Assembly: GCA_009746045.1 (NCBI GenBank)
Contig: RPFO01000165.1
Coordinates: forward strand, 5,435,085 to 5,499,084
Source: Mesostigma viride
Taxonomy: Eukaryota > Streptophyta > Mesostigmatophyceae > Mesostigmatales > Mesostigmataceae
Direction: 5' to 3'
Length of the DNA stretch: 64,000 bases
Below the pieces are notes generated by a model that was not told the DNA's origin, did no database searches, and was given only the letters and a program-made list of their open reading frames with translations. Made by a program: the position numbers and the translations under genes. This document shows, piece after piece, positions 58,501-64,000 of this stretch. The stretch's first letter is position 1. Each line of letters begins with the position of its first letter.

Positions 58501-58896
58501 ATCCTTGGGACCAGCCGACCAGGGCTCGGCGGCTGCCGCTGCTTGCGGTTCGACCTGTACAGGCCGTTCAACGGGCACTTCCCATTTTTCTGGCGCGGCG
58601 TGGTGATGCCGTGATTCCATGCCCTTTTCCCCCTGGCTCTCGCTGTTCGTTTCTCCAGGAATCCTCAGCGTCGGGAAGCTTGACGGATCAGACAGACTAT
58701 CGACCATCAAGCTGGCGATGGTATGGGCGCCAGCATGGTTCTCAGGCTGTTTCACAGCGGGATTCTGACCTGCATTGTGGAACCTGCGGCTTCGAGCAGC
58801 CACGCTTGAGACAGCAGGCACAAATAGGAAATGCAGCCCGACGAGCCCAAGCAGCAATTTCCACCGAACAGCGGACCGTCTGCTAATGGCAGCCAT
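48879..58896 (-). CDS. Secretory membrane protein, O-fucosyltransferase-like, about 7 exons
   Basis: Exons 58896-58033, 56195-55854, 55419-55058, 52863-52761, 51694-51542, 50831-about 49623 and about 49512-48879 join in matching phases (the last junction is uncertain), about 1200 aa. It starts with a signal peptide (LLLGLVGLHFLFVPA) and ends with one membrane helix (QAIIGVCVLVAFVVTPMVW) and a basic tail. Between them I read the ordered landmarks of the protein O-fucosyltransferase superfamily: GKPFLIVEKL..., LLAHTLGMPLVEPLV, GHYIDIRSL, FDVAASCARF, RPYVGVQLQAEDLL, SSVFLSTDLG, LVTLQLVDLVVLALSDV. Such enzymes transfer fucose from GDP-fucose in ER/Golgi. His and Arg of the usual 'VHLR' strand are both Gln here, so activity is doubtful. 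Assignment is by motif memory only. Confidence 0.5.
49623..50831 (-). CDS. O-FucT-like gene, exon 6
   Basis: Starts after CCCCCCTTCAG in phase 0 with ASSVFLSTDLGVIANTPF and runs 403 codons to CAG|GTAGCG. Includes ERYVSACLERLDLVTLQLVD and LVVLALSDVHVVYPGG, comparable to the C-terminal Rossmann half of GT-B fucosyltransferases, then long Gly/Ala/Glu-rich sequence. Confidence 0.6.
51542..51694 (-). CDS. O-FucT-like gene, exon 5, with duplicated acceptor
   Basis: 51 codons, phase 0: LQAEDLLTAKQPAARKRQSQ, MWFSQKTYLAKMRECVQSIV, AATEEKAAEQQ. The acceptor with the first exon bases (51668-51693) is repeated at 51761-51786, 93 bases upstream in transcript order. Confidence 0.65.
52085..52285. repeat. 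52-bp tandem repeat, about 3.5 copies
   Basis: GCGTTTGTGGAAGAGTGGGA followed by a GGCCGGTACTGTAG block repeats three times in the intron between exons 4 and 5. Confidence 0.88.
52761..52863 (-). CDS. O-FucT-like gene, exon 4
   Basis: One base completes Arg from exon 3, then FDVAASCARFVPSIYSLASS and FVNKFLPRPYVGVQ; ends GTCCAG|GTGGGT. The 'pYvgV' strand is where superfamily members have His-x-Arg. Confidence 0.65.
53357..54868. repeat. 58-bp satellite, about 26 copies, each with a HindIII site
   Basis: AAGAAAGGAACGCGCACTAC recurs every 58 bases. Units are almost identical except for the last eight bases (CTATATAC, CCATATAC, CCATACAC or CTGTACAC). It lies in the intron between exons 3 and 4 of the O-FucT-like gene. 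Confidence 0.95.
55058..55419 (-). CDS. O-FucT-like gene, exon 3
   Basis: After TACCCCCAG: LPLFEPSVEKHLATLAARAV, AMLLRTAQRLVLKTSG, then LQAGVQAVLFLEWEGIALDS and GMDADGLGEMMDNR; ends AACCG|GTGGGT (phase 2). The donor region (55051-55069) is repeated at 54907-54925. Confidence 0.6.
55854..56195 (-). CDS. O-FucT-like gene, exon 2
   Basis: 114 codons after a C-run acceptor: VSLLAHTLGMPLVEPLVDND, QPLGHYIDIRSLSACFPG and IVSVSVAVVMLVGKSWQRPA. The donor region CACCTGCGTGATGGGCGTGC (+) at 55851 is repeated at 55775. Confidence 0.65.
56515..56790. repeat. (GGGGT)n microsatellite
   Basis: About 50 pentamer units with GGGT slips, in the intron between exons 1 and 2. GWGGV and HPTPP open frames are artefacts. 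Confidence 0.93.
56925..57080. repeat. 24-bp repeat (CAACGGTAAATGGACCAGTC), 6 copies
   Basis: Six nearly perfect copies in a row in the same intron. Confidence 0.92.
57495..57765. repeat. 7-bp minisatellite (AGGCGCG / AGGCGCA / AGGCACA)n
   Basis: About 38 heptamer units that change gradually from the GCGCGAG type to the GCACAAG type along the array. Confidence 0.9.
57878..58040 (-). repeat. 30-bp repeat made of exon-1 end plus donor, 5-6 copies
   Basis: Each unit contains the last exon bases CTGTTCATGCAG and the donor GTGGGT or GTTGGT (minus strand). The unit is in frame (VGVGLPLFMQ), so use of an inner donor would add ten residues per unit. Confidence 0.88.
58033..58896 (-). CDS. O-FucT-like gene, exon 1 (signal peptide)
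   Basis: 288 codons from ATG 58896: MAAISRRSAVRWKLLLGL, a hydrophobic core to about residue 33, a long Pro/Ala/Gly/Glu-rich lumenal stem, then EVGARLADKYHDPNVVGFLA and GKPFLIVEKLAGGPFAEDLS. Signal-anchor plus stem is typical of Golgi glycosyltransferases. Confidence 0.75.
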
Positions 58897-59417
58897 GGAC
58901 CGCGGTGCCCGCCTCTTATACCTTACTTCATCTATCTACGTTATGCGACAATCACCGAGACCACCGGCTGTACACACGGCGTCGAGAAAAAGAGGCATGC
59001 AAAGCCACGCCATTATTTGCACATGGGCAAATAATAACGCGGTTTACGGCGTCTATGCCGGCATTAGACGCCTCACTAGCTTGATCGTCCGTCCTGTTTG
59101 TGTGTGGAATAATTATTGCTGGGTTTCGACAAAGGGAACCTCTTGATTTGCAACCTAATATCCTGGCAGTGAGTTCTTGGACATTCACAAGCTTGAAGCG
59201 TCTGTCCAGTGTCCACGAGCGTATTTACAGTGCGCGCATGCCAGGTGGCGCAAAAATATTGCACGTCGAAAATCCCAGGATGAGCCCGTAGCAGAAAGCC
59301 TTCCCTTCCAGGGTGAATCTTTTCCCGCCCTTATTAATACAACATTCAGCGTGTCAGACAGATTAATTATCAAGTAACGTGCGTCTTTGCAACTTGCCCG
59401 TTGAAACTCTACAGTAC

Positions 59418-59500
59418 GGCGGAGCCAATTTTCGGAAGAACCTCCTCCTTATGCGCTGCTTTCGGCGAACCTAACGGTTCTTCCGAAAATTGGCTCCGCC
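59418..59500. repeat. Perfect 25-bp inverted repeat in the divergent promoter region
   Basis: 59418-59442 (GGCGGAGCCAATTTTCGGAA...) is the exact reverse complement of 59476-59500, with a 33-base spacer. It sits between the start codons at 58896 (-) and 60039 (+). Confidence 0.95.
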
Positions 59501-60038
59501 CCTGCATCCACTCGTATCTTCGGCCTTCATGGTTCGATTTGCAGTAACTACTAACTAGTAAGTACATACTGGGGCTGCCAGCAACAGCGCCACGGTGTCA
59601 CTGTACCAATTCTCACGTGGCGAGGATGATGACTGATTACTGATTAGAGTACTCTGACTACTCTCAGGCGTGCTTCATAGCATTGGTTGCTTACTGTATA
59701 ATTACTGAAGACGTTTGTTTTATAATGAGGTATCTGCCCCAGTGTCGCAACTCGCAACATTAATCAACGGGACTAAGCAGTCAACAAGGTAGTGTTGGCA
59801 GCCCATATATTCAATACCTTCAAACCTTCTTGCTTATTCCACACCTTAGATATACGGCACATTTGGTGTTTCCTTTCGGAATAAATTGGCAGCAAGCCGC
59901 TCGCTGTTGCATTTTCTTTTTGAACAAGTTAGCATTTTAGTTAAGTCTGTACAAAACAAATTAGCAAAGCTGCTTCGTTCCGCCGTGTACAGCGGTGCCG
60001 TCTTACATTGGCATATCTATCGACGACTTAGCCACGTA

Positions 60039-60161
60039 ATGGCCGCACTTGGTTCCCAGGTGCGCGAAGGTTTTGTGAAGTGCGGACAGCAACATGTCCT
60101 TGACGCATGGGAGGCCACCGCGGAGGAAGCCGCGAAGGCATCCTTTCGTTCGCAGCTGCAG
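60039..60161 (+). CDS. UDP-N-acetylglucosamine pyrophosphorylase-like, exon 1
   Basis: ATG then 41 codons to a strong donor CTGCAG|GTAAGT. MAALGSQVREGFVKCGQQHV and LDAWEATAEEAAKASFRSQL match the N-terminal 'l...GQ.HvL..w..l...e...l..ql' helix of eukaryotic UAP1, the cytosolic enzyme making UDP-GlcNAc from GlcNAc-1-P and UTP. Only the N-terminal arm is in this window, so the catalytic domain could not be checked. Confidence 0.55.
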
Positions 60162-60919
60162 GTAAGTAGAGATTATCTTCGTCATGCGATGCCAACCGTT
60201 TCGAAGCAAGTTTTCTCGTGCATGCATCGGTTTGCCTTGTTTGACACACCTCGAGTCCTTGTAAAGAACCCGATTCTCCGCACATTCCCATACACTCGGG
60301 ACCTCTGTGGTTCGTGCACAACAACTGTCGTGTGGCTCTGTTGAATGCCACATTCCATGCACGGCTACCTGGCTCGAAGCAATCTCCCCATAGGACCCTC
60401 TTTTAATTGACGTGGAGTGCATGTAAGTTGAGCACTCGGCCTGCAAAGAGGTTGGGGGGGGGGGGGGGTTGCCGCGGGGGGAGGAGAAGGCAGGTTTGTC
60501 TAGTATATATTTTGATGGCTTGAGTTCATGTTTATGCTTACAGCAACAGGCCCCCGACCCCTCTCGCGGTCGATGCTAATTTTACAGTTGATACCAAACT
60601 AGCAAGTCCAAAAAGGGAAAAGGTGTTTATAACCCAAGGTTGCAAAACGTGCCGTGAAGTTAAGAATACAGGCCTTCCACGCCTGCACCTGTCATACCCT
60701 GGGTGCGTCGAACAAAGTTGGGTCTCCCATCCCAGTTTGCAGTGCAGGCAAACCAAGGTTGGACCAGCACGGAAATCAACAGGTTTGAGGGACATGTTGA
60801 ACTGTCCCCAGTAGGAAAAAGAAGAGAGCTTTTTTTAAAAGTGGAGGTCCCTGGTTGCTTACGGTGCTATTATGGGCTACTGCGCATTCTATCATTAGCC
60901 AGTATATATGGCTAATATG

Positions 60920-61040
60920 TATGAGGGCATATATAGGTTACGATGCAACCTCGGCATGTTAGCACACAAGGTTGGTGTGTCAGTATGCAACCTCGGCATG
61001 TTAGCACACAACGTCGGTGTGTCAGTATGCAACCTCGGGT
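60920..61040. repeat. Short tandem repeat (GCAACCTCGGCATGTTAGCA)
   Basis: Three copies of about 39 bases in intron 1 of the UAP1-like gene. Confidence 0.75.
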
Positions 61041-61329
61041 TGCGACGATGTCTTGCCATGATGGCTGGGATGGCGATTACTAAAAAGATTGCTGGTAGGG
61101 GTGCGAGCGAGAGATACAAACAGCCACTTACCAATGCAGCGCAGAAACACCAACATGACTCATTGCTTCCGTCACATGCCCTTGCCCCATAGTTCTGCGT
61201 GCCCTTGCCGCCCATAAGTGTGCGTGGACGCTGTAGCACCGTATAGTGACTGCATGCTTGAGGGCATGTCCCAGGGGGTCATCCAGGTCACAGGGAGGAT
61301 CCCAAAGGATATGCGCAATGTTGCATGTG

Positions 61330-61600
61330 AAGGGTAGGCCCATGAATAGGATCGGCCCTAGACTTTGTTGCATGCGAAGGGTAAGCCCATGAATAGGATC
61401 GGCCCTAGACTTTGTTGCATGCGAAGGGTAAGCCCATGAATAGGATCGGCCCTAGACTTTGTTGCATGCGAAGGGTACGCCCATGAATAGGATCGGCCCT
61501 TGAGTTTGTTGCATGCGAAGGGTAAGCCCATGAATAGGATCGGCCCTAGACTTTGTTGCATGCGAAGGGTAAGCCCATGAATAGGATCGGCCCTTGAATT
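61330..61600. repeat. 47-bp minisatellite, about 6 copies
   Basis: GACTTTGTTGCATGCGAAGG recurs every 47 bases (61361, 61408, ...), followed by a G run at 61601-61614. Confidence 0.9.
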
Positions 61601-61878
61601 TAGGGGGGGGGGGGGGACAGCATGGATCCCATGTTGGCAGGGGTAATCCCACGAATCCGGACACACCCTAAAGCCATGTTTGAGCGGGGACCGCTCTACC
61701 CTGACCGCACCCTGCATCCTCACATCTCACACCCTGCCTGCGGCCCTCTCACACCCTGCTTGCGGCCCCCCAACGCATGCGCACTTGCCTGCGGCCCCCC
61801 TCCGCATGCGCACTTGCTTGCGGCCCCCCACCGCCTGCGCACTTGCTTGGGGCCCCCCCACCGCGGGCGTGTGTGCAG

Positions 61879-61936
61879 GCGGTCAGCCGCGACTTGTCCC
61901 GTTTTGAAAACATCCTGAAGACCTGCCTCCCACAAG
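61879..61936 (+). CDS. UAP1-like gene, exon 2
   Basis: GTGTGTGCAG|GCG ... CACAAG|GTAGGC, phase 0 in and phase 1 out: AVSRDLSRFENILKTCLPQ. Joined to exon 1 it reads ...SFRSQLQAVSRDLSRFENIL, as in UAP1 proteins ('Ql..id..r.n.i'). Confidence 0.5.
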
Positions 61937-61954
61937 GTAGGCGCATGCCTAGCG

Positions 61955-62080
61955 ATCACATGTTAGAGGGCACCCTTTCCAGTACCTACTGGCAGTGACC
62001 ACATCTTAGAGGGCACCCTTGACTGTACCTACTGGCAGCGACCACATCTTAGAGGGCACCCTTTACTGTACCCCCTAGTA
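61955..62080. repeat. About 47-bp repeat, 3 copies
   Basis: CATCTTAGAGGGCACCCTT and GTACCTACTGGCAG recur three times after exon 2. Confidence 0.8.
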
Positions 62081-62254
62081 GAGTCGCATTCCTGTAGGCT
62101 GGCTGGAAGACCAGAACCGCGTTCTTGTCGGCTGCCTTGGAGAAGATGCCGGTGGTGCTAATCTTAGACATGAAGAGTTCTGGCGTCCCCGCTTGCTGTA
62201 ACACAGGATAGTGGATTTTGGGATGGGGCGTTCACTCTGCTAGTAACGCTGGTG

Positions 62255-64000
62255 GGTGGCTGGCAGGTGGATGGCTAGCAGGTGGATGGCTAGCAGGTGG
62301 ATGGCAGGTGGATGACTAGCAGGTGGATGGCTAGCAGGTGGATGGCTAGCAGGTGGATGGCTGGCAGGTGGGTGGCTGGCAGGTGGATGGCTAGCGGGTG
62401 GATGGCTAGCAGGTGGATGGCTGGCAGGTGCATGGCTGGCAGGTGGATGGCTGGCAGGTGGGTGGCTAGCAGGTGGATGGCTGGCAGGTGGATGGCTGGC
62501 AGGTGGATGGCTGGCAGGTGGGTGGCTGGCAGGTGGATGGCTGGCAGGTGGATGGCTGGCAGGTGGATGGCTGGCAGGTGGATGGCTAGCAGGTGGATGG
62601 CTGGCAGGTGGATTGCTGGCAGGTGGATGGCTAGCGGGTGGATGGCTGGCAGGTGGATGGCTGGCAGGTGGATGGCTGGCAGGTAGATGGCTGGCAGGTG
62701 GATGGCTGGCAGGTGGATGGCTGGCAGGTGGATGGCTAGCAGGTGGATGGCTGGCAGGTGGATGGCTGGCAGGTGGATGGCTGGCAGGTGGGTGGCTAGC
62801 AGGTGGATGGCTGGCAGGTGGATGGCTGGCAGGTGGATGGCTAGCAGGTGGATGGCTGGCAGGTGGATGGCTGGCAGGTGGATGGCTAGCAGGTGGATGG
62901 CTGGCAGGTGGATGGCTGGCAGGTGGATGGCTGGCAGGTGGGTGGCTAGCAGGTGGATGGCTGGCAGGTGGATGGCTGGCAGGTGGATGGCTGGCAGGTG
63001 GGTGGCTGGCAGGTGGATGGCTGGCAGGTGGATGGCTAGCAGGTGGATGGCTAGCAGGTGGATGGCTGGCAGGTGGATGGCTGGCAGGTGGATGGCTAGC
63101 GGGTGGATGGCTGGCAGGTGGATGGCTGGCAGGTGGATGGCTGGCAGGTGGGTGGCTGGCAGGTGGATGGCTGGCAGGTGGATGGCTCGCAGGTGGATGG
63201 CTGGCAGGTGGATGGCTAGCAGGTGGATGGCTAGCAGGTGGATGGCTGGCAGGTGGATGGCTGGCAGGTGGATGGCTCGCAGGTGGATGGCTGGCAGGTG
63301 GATGGCTGGCAGGTGGATGGCTAGCAGGTGGGTGGCTGGCAGGTGGATGGCTGGCAGGTGGATGGCTGGCAGGTGGATGGCTGGCAGGTGGGTGGCTGGC
63401 AGGTGGATGGCTGGCAGGTGGATGGCTGGCAGGTGGATGGCTGGCAGGTGGATGGCTAGCAGGTGGATGGCTGGCAGGTGGATGGCTGGCAGGTGGATGG
63501 CTAGCGGGTGGATGGCTGGCAGGTGGATGGCTGGCAGGTGGATGGCTGGCAGGTGGATGGCTGGCAGGTGGATGGCTGGCAGGTGGATGGCTGGCAGGTG
63601 GATGGCTAGCAGGTGGATGGCTAGCAGGTGGATGGCTGGCAGGTGGATGGCTGGCAGGTGGGTGGCTAGCAGGTGGATGGCTGGCAGGTGGATGGCTGGC
63701 AGGTGGATGGCTGGCAGGTGGGTGGCTGGCAGGTGGATGGCTGGCAGGTGGATGGCTGGCAGGTGGATGGCTGGCAGGTGGATGGCTAGCAGGTGGATGG
63801 CTGGCAGGTGGATGGCTGGCAGGTGGATGGCTAGCGGGTGGATGGCTGGCAGGTGGATGGCTGGCAGGTGGATGGCTGGCAGGTGGATGGCTGGCAGGTG
63901 GATGGCTGGCAGGTGGATGGCTAGCAGGTGGATGGCTGGCAGGTGGGTGGCTAGCAGGTGGATGGCTGGCAGGTGGATGGCTAGCTGGTGGATGGCTGGC
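62255..64000. repeat. 15-bp minisatellite (GATGGCTGGCAGGTG), over 115 copies, runs off the window
   Basis: Exactly four units per 60 bases, with CTGGC/CTAGC/CTCGC and GATGG/GGTGG variants. It lies in a presumed intron of the UAP1-like gene. The open frame WMAGR is a product of the 15-bp period. Confidence 0.95.

Noticed and set aside
62049-62171. 41-codon minus ORF starting MSKISTTGIFSK
   Set aside because: Short, overlaps a tandem repeat, lies in a presumed intron of the UAP1-like gene, and the opposite strand is equally open.

Overview
The window reads as nuclear DNA of a eukaryote, most likely a green alga. Genes are split by GT-AG introns, there are no bacterial-style operons, non-LTR (LINE-type) retrotransposons are abundant, and much of the sequence is simple or tandem repeat. 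One gene encodes an ABC1/UbiB atypical kinase of the kind plants and algae keep in plastids. The species cannot be named from sequence alone; a repeat-rich chlorophyte or prasinophyte is a guess.

Left part (1-27 kb): a retrotransposon graveyard. I see AP-endonuclease/reverse-transcriptase elements, all broken, and a second class of about 2 kb elements that encode only an ORF1 RNA-binding protein and no reverse transcriptase. Several insertions can be dated relative to each other because they are nested and keep target-site duplications: 22519-24524 inside 22266-26369, and 19904-21919 inside a reverse copy of its own family. Nearly all of these elements end in a small CTCC-CAAC-GGAG hairpin followed by (TTAA)n. 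A 184-bp satellite (7.6-9.9 kb) carries two insertions of another LINE, with an R2-like zinc finger and restriction-like endonuclease, at the same position of the monomer. Between these lie the 3' exons of two apparently paralogous, unrecognised minus-strand genes (9984-12082 and 14099-16.1 kb). In each, the last intron consists mostly of tetranucleotide arrays.

Middle and right part (27.8-62 kb): three host genes. (1) An ABC1K kinase gene on the minus strand, 45161 to 27839, reconstructed here as 14 exons with matching phases (about 1091 aa), including the SFGQ loop, VAVK, HADPH..N and DFG motifs. (2) A second minus-strand gene, 58896 to 48879, about 7 exons and 1200 aa, with a signal peptide, features of the protein O-fucosyltransferase superfamily, and a C-terminal membrane anchor. 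(3) A divergent plus-strand gene starting at 60039 that looks like UDP-N-acetylglucosamine pyrophosphorylase, running off the window through a 15-bp minisatellite. Genes 2 and 3 share an upstream region of about 1.1 kb with a perfect 25-bp inverted repeat.

The introns of genes 1 and 2 are unusual. Most hold a private minisatellite, many acceptors are preceded by a long pure C run (G runs on the + strand), and in at least eight cases the exon edge with its splice site is itself tandemly duplicated.

Stretches with no gene that I can support: 2099-2739, 7307-7610, 12.08-12.6, 13.8-14.09, 26.7-27.8, 45.2-46.75, 47.4-48.87 and 58.9-60.0 kb.
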